From contig JAFGNU010000069.1 in assembly GCA_016926875.1 (NCBI GenBank), forward strand, positions 1 through 64,000: DNA of 64,000 nt, given 5' to 3'. Below the pieces are notes generated by a model. It saw nothing but the letters and a program-made list of their open reading frames with translations. It did not search any database and was not told where the DNA came from. The DNA is from Anaerolineae bacterium. Its GTDB lineage: Bacteria > Chloroflexota > Anaerolineae > Aggregatilineales > Aggregatilineaceae. Position numbers and translations under genes: made by a program. This document shows, piece by piece, positions 52,385-61,398 of the stretch (position 1 is the stretch's first letter; every line of letters starts with the position of its first letter).

Positions 52385-53977
52385 TCAGAACTCCAGGTTT
52401 TCCGGCGCCATCGGCAAAATCACCGGTATGCCGGTTGCTTCCTCAATCTCGCTCGTTAGGGTACGCATAGCTTCTTGCTGGAACAAGCTGGCTTGCCCGG
52501 CAGGGCTACCCAGGACAATCGAGCTGACCTTTTCCTCTTTGGCTACCGTCTTTAGCTGTTCGCGCAGTCTGCCAGTGCGAACAATAACTGTGGCCTTTAC
52601 GCCTGCTTGCTGCGCCTGCACTTGGGCGGTTGTTTCCAGGAACGCCAGCATATGCTCGATCTGCGCCTTCACGTTGATCACGATCGGCGTGGCAACACCT
52701 TCCAATACATGCTGATCAAACACGTATAGAAAAACAACCTCGCTGCCTTGTTCTTTGGCGAACCGGATGGCGTGCTCGTGTGTGAGTTGGCTGTCCTTGC
52801 CGCCGCGCGTGGCGCACAGGATTTTGCCCCGGCATTCCGCGCGGGCGCTGGCTGCGGCGCGGCTGTGCTGCCACAGGCAGAATCCGGCAAACGCCAAGGC
52901 CAGCAGCGCGACTGGCACGCTGAACAGCAGCCAGTCCTTAAATGTTCCCCCGGCGGCCTCTACAACTTGGTGGCTGATGAACCCGACATACGTCGCCGCA
53001 AGGTAAGCCCCTACCGGGCGGTTGATAGCGCGGGCTTTGGCAATCCAGCCAAAATCCAGCAGCAGCAATGCTACCAGTGACAGGTTGATGATGTCCATGA
53101 AGGTAAAACCCAGGATTGCTGCGTCATCGATAGGCAGTGGTACGACAAGCGCAGGCAGTCCTAGCCCAAACAGCAGGTTAAAAAGATTGCTGCCGAATGC
53201 CATGCCGATCACCAGTTCTGCCTGCTTCTGGCGCACGGCCTGGATTGCTGATGCGATTTCCGGCAGTGATGTGCCCGGCCCGATGATCACCAGCCCGATG
53301 ATAAACTCTGGGATAGCCAGTTCTTCGGCTACGGCTGCCGTGTTAAAAATAAGCAGGCGTGAGGCGATCACCAGCGCGGCCAGTCCTCCGAACAAGGCGA
53401 TCAGGGCCTGGCGGCGTGTAAGCTGGTAGGCCGTGGGATGCGCGATAGCCTCGATTTCGCTCATTTCAACCAGCAGCACGCTGGATTGCGTTTTGGCCCT
53501 GGCATATTGGATGATCAGTCCGATGGTAGCTACAAACATGGCCAGCATCAGCACGGCCTCAAAACGGCTGATCTCCCCATTATGAACAAAAGCAGTTAGC
53601 AGCCCGGTTGCTGCCAGATACAACGGGATATCGCGTTCCAGCGCATCACGCGGGATAACGACCAACCCGGCTATCAGCGCCGGGACGCCGAGGCCGATGC
53701 CAAAATTCACCAGGTTCGAGCCGAGGATATTGCCAACTACTGCCGCTGTATCGCCATCGCCCAACACAACGGCCATGTTGATTGCCAGTTCGGCGGATGA
53801 TGTGCCGACTGCTACAACCGTGGCGCCGATCACCAATGAGCTGACATCAAATTCGTGTGCCATATGGACCGCTCCATCGACCAGATAGTGCGAGGCGCGT
53901 GTCACGCCGTACAGCGATCCAAACACGAACACCAGGTTAATAACCAGCGGCAGGTCAAAGAAGAACTTTTCAAGCAT
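52385..53977 (-). CDS. CaCA-family cation antiporter fused to a universal-stress-like domain
   Basis: A 530-residue protein. Residues 1-380 have 10-11 helices and the two inverted alpha-repeats of Na+/Ca2+ exchangers: GATVVAVGTSSAELAIN with GNILGSNLVNFGIGLG, and GLVIIGPGTSLPEIASA with GMAFGSNLFNLLFGLG. The first repeat has SAE where SPE or LPE is usual. Residues 385-525 form a UspA-like fold (GKILCATRGGKDS, the helix HEHAIRFAKEQG, VSSIVLGSPAGQ), probably cytoplasmic and possibly nucleotide-binding. It would exchange Ca2+ against Na+ or H+, with the soluble domain as a regulator. No clear ribosome site precedes the ATG. Confidence 0.88.
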   Translation of the reverse strand: MLEKFFFDLPLVINLVFVFGSLYGVTRASHYLVDGAVHMAHEFDVSSLVIGATVVAVGTSSAELAINMAVVLGDGDTAAVVGNILGSNLVNFGIGLGVPALIAGLVVIPRDALERDIPLYLAATGLLTAFVHNGEISRFEAVLMLAMFVATIGLIIQYARAKTQSSVLLVEMSEIEAIAHPTAYQLTRRQALIALFGGLAALVIASRLLIFNTAAVAEELAIPEFIIGLVIIGPGTSLPEIASAIQAVRQKQAELVIGMAFGSNLFNLLFGLGLPALVVPLPIDDAAILGFTFMDIINLSLVALLLLDFGWIAKARAINRPVGAYLAATYVGFISHQVVEAAGGTFKDWLLFSVPVALLALAFAGFCLWQHSRAAASARAECRGKILCATRGGKDSQLTHEHAIRFAKEQGSEVVFLYVFDQHVLEGVATPIVINVKAQIEHMLAFLETTAQVQAQQAGVKATVIVRTGRLREQLKTVAKEEKVSSIVLGSPAGQASLFQQEAMRTLTSEIEEATGIPVILPMAPENLEF

Positions 53978-54067
53978 AAGAGTATTGTTCCGTTGTATAG
54001 TGATTTCAAGTGCAGACGATTGGCAGTGAAAATACGATAGGGCCGACGGTAATCCATCTATTTTTCG

Positions 54068-54775
54068 TTACTCAAAGTTGGCAATAATGCCGCGCGGACG
54101 GACCGGCAGGCGCGCTTCGTACAGGTGCGACACATCGCCCAACCCCAGGCAGCGTGGCACCGCCCATTTGGCGCTGCGCTCGTCGAACAGGACGGTTGTT
54201 ACCGAACTAGGCGCCAGCCAGAACCCGGCCCAGAACAGCGTCACTGGGATTTGCAGCAGGTGCGCCAGCCACGTTAAGCCCAGTCCATTATGGCAAAAAA
54301 CGGCGATCTGGTCGTTGTTAGGCCGCACCCGCCGGTAGCGCCCGCCTTCGCGCGTGTAGCCGTGCCGTTTTAGGAAATCGTCCGAATGCCGGATCAGCAC
54401 TTCAAAGTTCTCGTGGAAGTCAAGATTGTTGCGCTGGTACCAGGTGGTGTAATTGGGATACACCTCGCACGCGCGCACGATCTCGCCGTGCACATCCCAC
54501 GCGACAATCCGTTCTCGCCCAAAGGATGCGTCGGGTGCATCGATCCGCCAGTCCGACAGTTCGCGCAGCCAGTCTTCCGTGATCGGCTCGATCTTGAGCA
54601 AATCGGCAGTGTACTGCATGGTGTGCTGCGCCCGGTCGAGCGGTGAACAGTAGATGTGCGTCAAGCCAACACCGGCCAGCCGCCGGGCGAGTGCCTGGGC
54701 TTCCAGGTGCCCTGCCGGGGTGATGGTGTGATTGTCATAGTCCGGGTCGGCGTGCCGGATGATGTACAATCGCAT
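54068..54775 (-). CDS. Histidine phosphatase superfamily protein
   Basis: A 235-residue branch-1 histidine phosphatase (phosphoglycerate-mutase fold). The catalytic RHA motif is in LYIIRHADPDYD, the TPAGHLEAQALARRL helix follows, YCSPLDRAQHTMQ holds the second Arg, and FCHNGLGLTWLAHLL carries the second His. ATG 54775 is chosen because the first strand starts there; an upstream in-frame codon adds a non-family tail. The substrate is unknown. It is transcribed divergently from the radical-SAM gene. Confidence 0.88.
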   Translation of the reverse strand: MRLYIIRHADPDYDNHTITPAGHLEAQALARRLAGVGLTHIYCSPLDRAQHTMQYTADLLKIEPITEDWLRELSDWRIDAPDASFGRERIVAWDVHGEIVRACEVYPNYTTWYQRNNLDFHENFEVLIRHSDDFLKRHGYTREGGRYRRVRPNNDQIAVFCHNGLGLTWLAHLLQIPVTLFWAGFWLAPSSVTTVLFDERSAKWAVPRCLGLGDVSHLYEARLPVRPRGIIANFE

Positions 54776-54915
54776 AACGGATATGTTCTCCAGGATACGG
54801 TTAAAGGCCCACCTATTATGCAAGAGAATCGCCGGATGTTAAACGGTATAATGTCACAATAATTGTCCGATCTTGAACAGCAATTGTTACAAGTATCCGA
54901 GTTAAAACACAGTCG

Positions 54916-56244
54916 ATGAACGACACTATTCGATCTCACAGCCCGCGCGCGTTCCATATCATGGTCAAACCGAGCGGCGCTGTGTGCAACCTAGATTGCA
55001 AATACTGCTATTTTCTTTCAAAAGAACGCCTGTATCCCGGCAGCGCGTTCCGTATGCCGGATGATGTGCTGGAAGACTTCACGCGCCAGTATATTGCAGC
55101 GCAGCGCGTCCCGGTCGTCACCTTTGGCTGGCAGGGCGGCGAGCCAACGCTGATGGGCGTGGACTTTTTCCGTAAAGCAGTCGAGTACCAGGAACAGTAC
55201 CGCCGTTCCGGTATGCGCATGGTCAATACCCTGCAAACCAACGGGACGCTGCTGGATGATGAATGGTGCGCGTTTTTCCGGGAGCACAACTTTTTGATCG
55301 GGGTCAGCATCGACGGCCCGCCCACGCTGCATGATGCCTACCGCGTCGACAAAGGCGGGCACCCCACGCTGGACCGTGTATTAGCCGGGGTGAACCTGTT
55401 AAAAAAACACGGCGTGGAATTTAACACGCTGACGACGGTGCACGCTGCCAACGTGGATCACCCGTTGGCGGTGTATCGTTTTTTGCGGGACCAGGTCGAA
55501 TCGCGGTTCATGCAGTTCATCCCGATTATCGAGCGCGACAACGATACCGGCTACCAGGAAGGCGAACAGCTCACCGACCGCTCCGTGACAGGTGAGCAGT
55601 ACGGGCGGTTTTTGATCGATATCTTTGACGAATGGGTGTACCGGGATGTGGCGCATGTGTCGGTGCAGCTATTTGAAGTGGCGCTGGCGGCCTGGTTGGG
55701 ACGCCGTCCAGGGCTGTGTGTGTTCGAAAAAACCTGTGGTGCTGCGATGGTGCTGGAGCACAACGGAGACCTGTATACTTGCGATCACTTTGTCGAACCG
55801 CGCTGTTTCCTGGGCAATATCGCGGAGACACCGCTGGCTGATCTGGCCGGATCGGAGCAGCAGCAGCAGTTCGGCCACGCCAAGCGCGACACACTGCCGC
55901 GCATGTGCCGGGAATGCGAAGTTCGCTTTGTGTGCAACGGCGGCTGCCCCAAAAACCGCGTACTGCATACGCCCGAAGGCGAACCGGGCCTGAATGCCCT
56001 GTGCGCGGGGTACAAAGCGTTCTTTACGCATATCGACCGCCCGATGCAACTGATGGCTAATATGCTCCGGGCAGAACAGTCTCCGGCGGACATTATGCTG
56101 TTTCTGGCACAAGAACAGGTTGAGCTAGAGCGCCAGTTCAAGATGGTAGGGCGTAACGATCCGTGCCCATGTGGCAGCGGCTTGAAGTTTAAACACTGTC
56201 ACGGGCGTCGCCAGAACTACAAGCCACCGCGGAAATCTCGCTGA
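54916..56244 (+). CDS. Radical-SAM/SPASM sulfatase-maturase-like enzyme with SEC-C tail
   Basis: A 442-residue anaerobic sulfatase-maturing-enzyme (anSME) type protein. The radical-SAM cluster is C24-x3-C28-x2-C31 in CNLDCKYCYF, followed by the GWQGGEPTL and LQTNGTLL segments. The SPASM region has the cysteine pattern CGAAMVLEHNGDLYTCDHFV and CRECEVRFVCNGGCPKNR. The last 20 residues are a SEC-C zinc motif (NDPCPCGSGLKFKHCHG). Such enzymes make formylglycine in Cys- or Ser-type sulfatases. No sulfatase gene is in this window, so the target lies elsewhere. A terminator follows. Confidence 0.92.
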   Translation: MNDTIRSHSPRAFHIMVKPSGAVCNLDCKYCYFLSKERLYPGSAFRMPDDVLEDFTRQYIAAQRVPVVTFGWQGGEPTLMGVDFFRKAVEYQEQYRRSGMRMVNTLQTNGTLLDDEWCAFFREHNFLIGVSIDGPPTLHDAYRVDKGGHPTLDRVLAGVNLLKKHGVEFNTLTTVHAANVDHPLAVYRFLRDQVESRFMQFIPIIERDNDTGYQEGEQLTDRSVTGEQYGRFLIDIFDEWVYRDVAHVSVQLFEVALAAWLGRRPGLCVFEKTCGAAMVLEHNGDLYTCDHFVEPRCFLGNIAETPLADLAGSEQQQQFGHAKRDTLPRMCRECEVRFVCNGGCPKNRVLHTPEGEPGLNALCAGYKAFFTHIDRPMQLMANMLRAEQSPADIMLFLAQEQVELERQFKMVGRNDPCPCGSGLKFKHCHGRRQNYKPPRKSR

Positions 56245-56388
56245 GCACGACCGCAGTCGTGCCAATCGGTTTGCCAGTTGGGAGCAGCGTTCAAGCGTAG
56301 GTTGACAAGATAAGCCAAAGTCGGGTTTAATAGATTACGTGTCATCAGCCGAATTGATTGGCTGTTGCGACGCGCGTCATCCCTGGGG

Positions 56389-56420
56389 ACCCCGCCACAT
56401 TATTCACCGGCGGGGTTTTT
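56389..56420 (+). terminator. Rho-independent terminator after the radical-SAM gene
   Basis: ACCCCGCC (56389-56396) pairs perfectly with GGCGGGGT (56409-56416) across a 12-base loop, followed by TTTTT. It ends the plus-strand transcript and overlaps the stop codon of the convergent membrane-protein gene. Confidence 0.85.
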
Positions 56421-58318
56421 CATTGTGGGACCCCGGCGCGTTCGTCCAAGGGGATCAACTCGTAGACCTGCGCGCCATCCTGCTCATACACCAGCCGCAG
56501 GTAGGGCGCAGCGCTGACCGGTGTTTGCAAGTATTCCTCTGCGCCAGGAACAGGCCGCCGCCAGCGGATCGCCTCGTCAAAGCTGCTGGGATCGCCGATG
56601 ATCTGCGGCACCAGCACATAGCGCACCTTGTATTGATCCAGCAGCGCGGCATGATCGGCATCGGCAGGATTCTGCCAGAAAACGAGCAGTGCATTTTGTT
56701 CAGCTTCGGCGTGGTCGGTGTGGCGGAAAAACGGCTGGGGACGGAAATACACCGTGTCCCGCTCACTGATGACCGGCGCCCAGTCGCCTTCATGTGGCCC
56801 CGGATGGTTCAGGACGCGCGCATCTGCCGGGGCATTGTCGCGCAGCCAGGCCATCGCGTCCACGTCTGCCGCCGACGAAAACGCCCCGTAAAAATCAATC
56901 GCCGCCACATCTTTACTGGCGTCCAGCAGCGGCTCAAAGAACACCACGCCCGCGATCAGTACAATCACGGCCAATCCCAGTACAGGGAACGCCAGCCGCC
57001 GCACCGTTGAATCTGCGCGCAGCCGGTCGGCCAGCCAGACCAGCGCCGTCCCGCCCAGCACGATATGGGGGATGATCGGGCCGTGCCACGCCAGGCTGAA
57101 GGGATAGTCGTACTTGAGCAGCGGGTCCATCAGGCCGGGGAATGTCTCTTCGAGCAGGCCCAGCGTGGAAAACTCAACGATACCCACCAACCAGACGATC
57201 ATCCAAAGCTGTTCCGGTTTGCGCTGCCGCAGCCCGATCAACGCGCCGCCCGCTGCCAGCAGGACAACCAGCCCGCCATGCGTGAGCACCATCGTGCGCC
57301 AGTGCTCCGCGTCAACGGCAAACGGCGATTCGATGCTCGATCCCAGCAGGTTATCCAGGCTGATCAGCCAGGGAGCGACGATCCCCAGCGCGACCAGCGG
57401 GATCACAGCGGCCATGACTAACCACGCGCCGAAGGTGGGGCGCGGTTTGCAAAGTGCAATCACCACCAGCCAGGGCAAATAGCCGATCATCAGTGCGATG
57501 GTGGTGTCCGGCTGGCTGAGCGGTACCGCCGCCAGGCAGATCGCCGCAAACAGCGCGCTCGACCAGCGCCAGGTGGTCAAAAAGTTGAGCACAAACGTGA
57601 TGAACGCCAGCGAGAAAACCAGCGCCAGCAGGGCGGTGTAATGCGAATCCATGAAGGCCGTGATCAGCCCGGTGCCGATCACGGCTGCCAGCATCAGGCC
57701 GCGCCCGGTGCGCGGGCCTTCCAGTTCGCAGCCCAGGTCATAAGCCATCCAGACGAACAGCGCTGCCATCGCCGCGCCGACGACCAGTTCCAACGTATGG
57801 ATGCCCACGTCAAAGCGGGCGCCCAGGTGCGCGATCAGGCCGAGGTAGCCGGGCGAATAGAGTGTGTCGATCTCCGGGTGCCAGGGAGCGAGTGTGGTGT
57901 AGTCCTCGCCGTCACGCAGCGTCAGCGCCAGGTAACCGAATCCCTGCGCATCGGTATCGAGCGGCACCGGCAGCAGGAAAACAACCGCGCCAAACAGCAG
58001 AATCACCACCAGCAGGAACGCGACATCCCGCTGCCCCGGCCACGTCCAAACGGGTTGATCGGCGGCACGCCGGAAGTGCAGCGCCGACGCCAGCGCGCCG
58101 AGTGCTATCAGCGCAAACACGCTAAGCCAGACGGTATCCGCCAGCGCAGGTGACCAGTCGGTCAGGGGAGCCATAAACCAGGTGCCGTCCACGATCACGG
58201 CCAGGAACAACGCCGCACCCAGTCCGATCCGCGTGCCGCGCGTCGGCAGGGTGGATGCGCTCAGCGTACCCATACCCAACAGAACAACGAGCAGCAGCAG
58301 GTATGCCAGAATGCTCAT
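56420..58318 (-). CDS. GT39-like multi-spanning membrane glycosyltransferase
   Basis: A 632-residue integral membrane protein with about 12-13 helices. The first large outer loop contains LDTDAQGFGYLALTLRDGEDY and DTLYSPGYLGLIAHLG, the pattern of ArnT/GT39-like enzymes, which use a polyprenyl-phosphate sugar donor. The last 150 residues form an extracytoplasmic domain. It is probably a protein or lipid-glycan mannosyl- or arabinosyltransferase-like enzyme, but the family also holds many uncharacterised members. The ATG is at 58318. It follows a carbamoyltransferase gene on the same strand. Confidence 0.78.
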   Translation of the reverse strand: MSILAYLLLLVVLLGMGTLSASTLPTRGTRIGLGAALFLAVIVDGTWFMAPLTDWSPALADTVWLSVFALIALGALASALHFRRAADQPVWTWPGQRDVAFLLVVILLFGAVVFLLPVPLDTDAQGFGYLALTLRDGEDYTTLAPWHPEIDTLYSPGYLGLIAHLGARFDVGIHTLELVVGAAMAALFVWMAYDLGCELEGPRTGRGLMLAAVIGTGLITAFMDSHYTALLALVFSLAFITFVLNFLTTWRWSSALFAAICLAAVPLSQPDTTIALMIGYLPWLVVIALCKPRPTFGAWLVMAAVIPLVALGIVAPWLISLDNLLGSSIESPFAVDAEHWRTMVLTHGGLVVLLAAGGALIGLRQRKPEQLWMIVWLVGIVEFSTLGLLEETFPGLMDPLLKYDYPFSLAWHGPIIPHIVLGGTALVWLADRLRADSTVRRLAFPVLGLAVIVLIAGVVFFEPLLDASKDVAAIDFYGAFSSAADVDAMAWLRDNAPADARVLNHPGPHEGDWAPVISERDTVYFRPQPFFRHTDHAEAEQNALLVFWQNPADADHAALLDQYKVRYVLVPQIIGDPSSFDEAIRWRRPVPGAEEYLQTPVSAAPYLRLVYEQDGAQVYELIPLDERAGVPQ

Positions 58319-58399
58319 GTACGCTCCACCCCTTAGACTCTGTGGGTGCGCGGCGTATCCGACCGGCGAATCGCGCCGCGCGCCCGGCTGACGTTTCTG

Positions 58400-60130
58400 T
58401 TATTTGTCCTTGACGACCAGGAAGTTACCCACTGCCAGCGCATCCATCCTGGTACGCAGGAAACAGTCCACTGCTTCTTCCGGCGTGCACACAATCGGCT
58501 CGTTCTCGTTGAACGAGGTGTTGAGCACAAGCGGCGTGCCGGTTAGCTCGCCAAAAGTATTGATCAGCGCCCAGTACAGCGGTGAATTCTGCCTGTCAAC
58601 CGTTTGCAAACGCCCGGTGCCGTCCACGTGGGTGATGGCCGGGACTTCGGCCTGTTTGTCCGGCAGCACGCCATATACCTTGAGCATAAACGGGTCGGGA
58701 TAGGTCTGGTCGAAGTAATCCCCGACCGCTTCCAGCAGCACGGACGGCGCAAAAGGCCGGAACTTTTCGCGGTGCTTGATCCGGGCGTTGAGAATGTCTT
58801 TCATATCGGCGCGGCGTGGGTTGGCGATGATGCTGCGGTTGCCCAGCGCGCGCGGCCCCCATTCCATCCGGCCCTGGAACCAGCCCAGCACGTCACCGCC
58901 TGCCACGATCTCGGCGGAGCGCTTGACCAGGGTATCTTCGTCCAGCTCTTCGTAGCGCAGGCCCTGCGCGTCCAGCACGCTTTTGATGGTGCCGTTGGTG
59001 AAGCGTGGCCCGGTGTAGGCGTCGTGCATCACAAAGGTGCGCGGCTGGTCGAGCAGTTGGTGATAGATATAGTAACACACGCCCAGCGATGTGCCCGCAT
59101 CGCCTGCTGCCGGGTGGATGAAGATGTCGTCAAAGCCGGTGTTGGGCAGGATTTTACCGTTGAACGCGCTGTTGAGCGCCACTCCGCCCGCCATACACAG
59201 CGCGCTCTGCCCGGTTTCGGCCTGGAGTTTGCGCACGATGGCAAATTCGGCTTCTTCGAGCATGGCCTGCATCGAGGCGGCCACATCCATGTGGCGCTGT
59301 GTGATCTCGGTGCGCGGCTCGCGCGGCTCTCCAAAGACTTCGACAAATCTGGATGAATACAGCGTGCCTAGCGAAGGCGCGCCGCCATCCCAGGTCATCG
59401 TGGCGCCTTCGGCGTGGTGGACAAAAAAATCGAGTTCCAGTTCAAATGTGCCGTCACCCTGGACACGCACCACGCGGCGCATCTGGTCCATGTATGCTGG
59501 CTCGCCGTAGGGAGCCAGGCCCATCGTCTTGCCGTCATCGCCGTATTTAGGGAAGCCGAGCCACTGCGTCACCGCCGCGTAGAAAATACCCAACGAATGC
59601 GGGAACGGAATCTCGTCCATCACGTCCAGCTTGTTGCCCCGGCCCGTGCCCCACATCGTCGTGATAAAGTCGCCTGCCCCGTCCACCGACAGCACCGCCG
59701 CCTCGTCAAACGGTGAGACGAAAAACGCGCTCGCCATGTGGGCGCGGTGGTGCTCGATGTTGTGGAACTTCGCCGGCAGGCTCTTGGGGTCCAGCTCAAG
59801 TGCGTCACAAAAGGCCGATTTTAGCGTGCTGGTTTTCATGCTGTGCATCAGCCGGTCGCGCACGAAGTCCAGGGTGGGCCGCTGCCGGAAGGCGAACAGC
59901 GCCTTTTGCATCAGGTTAGCTTTGGGATTGATCGAGATGCCGACATGATCCAGGTCGTGCGGGGTGATGTTCGCCTCGCGCAGCACGTACCGGATCGCCT
60001 GGGTCGGAAACCCGGCCCAGTACTTGACGCGGCTGAAGCGCTCCTCTTCGGCAGCCGCGATCAGCCGCCCATCTTCGATCAGGCAGGCGGACGCGCCGCC
60101 ATGGTAGGCATTGATTCCCAGGATATACAA
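58400..60130 (-). CDS. O-carbamoyltransferase (NodU/CmcH family)
   Basis: A 576-residue enzyme that moves a carbamoyl group from carbamoyl phosphate (via an adenylate) to a hydroxyl, here likely on a sugar. It has the opening LGINAYHGGASACLIEDG, HHRAHMASAFFVSPFDEAAVLSVDGAGD, CMAGGVALNSAFNGKI, and EWGPRALGNRSI with the conserved RALGNRS. The start is unusual: AAGGAGG at 60142-60136 is 5 bases before TTG 60130, so TTG is the likely start. A longer frame from TTG 60145 would place the ribosome site inside the gene. It sits between a membrane glycosyltransferase and a CgeB-like glycosyltransferase. Confidence 0.92.
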   Translation of the reverse strand: MYILGINAYHGGASACLIEDGRLIAAAEEERFSRVKYWAGFPTQAIRYVLREANITPHDLDHVGISINPKANLMQKALFAFRQRPTLDFVRDRLMHSMKTSTLKSAFCDALELDPKSLPAKFHNIEHHRAHMASAFFVSPFDEAAVLSVDGAGDFITTMWGTGRGNKLDVMDEIPFPHSLGIFYAAVTQWLGFPKYGDDGKTMGLAPYGEPAYMDQMRRVVRVQGDGTFELELDFFVHHAEGATMTWDGGAPSLGTLYSSRFVEVFGEPREPRTEITQRHMDVAASMQAMLEEAEFAIVRKLQAETGQSALCMAGGVALNSAFNGKILPNTGFDDIFIHPAAGDAGTSLGVCYYIYHQLLDQPRTFVMHDAYTGPRFTNGTIKSVLDAQGLRYEELDEDTLVKRSAEIVAGGDVLGWFQGRMEWGPRALGNRSIIANPRRADMKDILNARIKHREKFRPFAPSVLLEAVGDYFDQTYPDPFMLKVYGVLPDKQAEVPAITHVDGTGRLQTVDRQNSPLYWALINTFGELTGTPLVLNTSFNENEPIVCTPEEAVDCFLRTRMDALAVGNFLVVKDK

Positions 60131-60207
60131 CAGGTCCTCCTTCAACTGGCGGTCTGCCGGGTGGTGGGCCGACCGCCGGGTATGCTATCAACTACGGGTC
60201 GCGCGAT

Positions 60208-61398
60208 CTACAGGTAACCGCCGATCACATCGGCCAGTTGCCGGGCGCGGTGGCGGAAGGTGTGCTCTTTGAGCAGCCGCGCGCGCGCCGCCCGGCCAAT
60301 AGTACGCCGTGCGTCGTCGTGGCGCAATAGCCAATCGTATCGTTCGACCGCTTCGTCGGCGCTGTTGACCAGAATCAGTTCTTTCTCCGGCTCAAACCAG
60401 GTGTTTATTCCCTGGTAGGGACTGCACACCATGCACGCGCCCAGCGCGGCCAGCTCAAACGGGCGCGAGCTGGACGAGGCGTTTACCGAGGCGTGCGCCT
60501 TGCGCGTGATCACCAGGTTTAGCTTGCTGCGGCAGGCATATTCGCGCAGCTTGCTAAATGACAGGTAGGGCAGCATCTCAACGCGCCCCAGGTCGCCCAA
60601 TTGGGTGCCGCGCACGGCGAACCGCGCCTCCGGCAGTGCGCGGCTGGCATCACGCAGCAGGGCGTCGATCCACTCCGCGCGGTATTCGCGCCCGTGCCCG
60701 TAGAAGAATACATCCAGGTCTTGCGCCACGTCCAGCGGTGCGAACAGGTCCGGGTCGGCGCCGTAATATAGCGGGTGGACGTCACGTGCCCCCAGTTCGC
60801 GCAGTCCTTCTATCCCGCCCAGGCTGTTCGAAAAAAACGCCGTGTATTCGGACGGGTCCGCGCCCTGGTAGATGCGAAAGCCCGACGCAAAACCGCGAAA
60901 GTTCGGCAGGCTGGCGGGTACGTCGCCATCGTAAAAAAAGACGGGCCGCTGATGCCGGTCGGTGATATGCTCTGCCAGCCCGGCAATGTGATTCAACGGT
61001 ACACTGATCACCAGCACGGCGTCGATGTCCGGTTGAGCAGCCAACAGGCGGTCCACGTGCCGCCGCCAGCGCGGGGCGATGAGCATGTGCGCCGCACGCC
61101 GCACCAGTTTATCCGATAATCCTTCGCGTTCCACCTGCGTACCGAGGGCCTGCGTTTGCTGCCTGCCGCCACCAAGCCGCCGCCAGGTGTCGCGCAGCGC
61201 TTTGAACAGGTCGCCTTCGCGCCGGGCAGGATTCCGTGCAGCCCGCCACCAGGGCGCCTCGATGGCCGGGCCTTGATACGGCGCGGCGATCACATCCACG
61301 CCGATTTCGTACAGGCCCTTGAACAACTGCCACCAGGCGGGCGTGGCGCTGAAAGGCTGCGTCAGGTCCAGCGACGAGACGATTACCAGCAGCTTCAT
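60208..61398 (-). CDS. CgeB-like glycosyltransferase
   Basis: A 396-residue GT-B protein resembling the CgeB/spore-maturation type. It has the KLLVIVSSLDLTQPFSATPAWWQLF opening, VFFYDGDVPASL, LYYGADPDLF, LDVFFYGHGREYRAEWI, and the C-terminal donor stretch SSSRPFELAALGACMVCSPYQGINTWFEPEKELI. Members glycosylate spore coat or surface proteins or lipids; the target here is unknown. Its ATG overlaps the stop of the SGNH hydrolase gene (ATGA), so both are made together. Confidence 0.85.
   Translation of the reverse strand: MKLLVIVSSLDLTQPFSATPAWWQLFKGLYEIGVDVIAAPYQGPAIEAPWWRAARNPARREGDLFKALRDTWRRLGGGRQQTQALGTQVEREGLSDKLVRRAAHMLIAPRWRRHVDRLLAAQPDIDAVLVISVPLNHIAGLAEHITDRHQRPVFFYDGDVPASLPNFRGFASGFRIYQGADPSEYTAFFSNSLGGIEGLRELGARDVHPLYYGADPDLFAPLDVAQDLDVFFYGHGREYRAEWIDALLRDASRALPEARFAVRGTQLGDLGRVEMLPYLSFSKLREYACRSKLNLVITRKAHASVNASSSSRPFELAALGACMVCSPYQGINTWFEPEKELILVNSADEAVERYDWLLRHDDARRTIGRAARARLLKEHTFRHRARQLADVIGGYL

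Noticed and set aside
54847-54852. TATAAT as a promoter for the radical-SAM gene
   Set aside because: The -10 match is perfect, but no acceptable -35 lies 16-18 bases upstream, so it was not listed.
56389-56420. The terminator acting in both directions
   Set aside because: On the minus strand no T-run follows the hairpin, so only the plus-strand use is supported.
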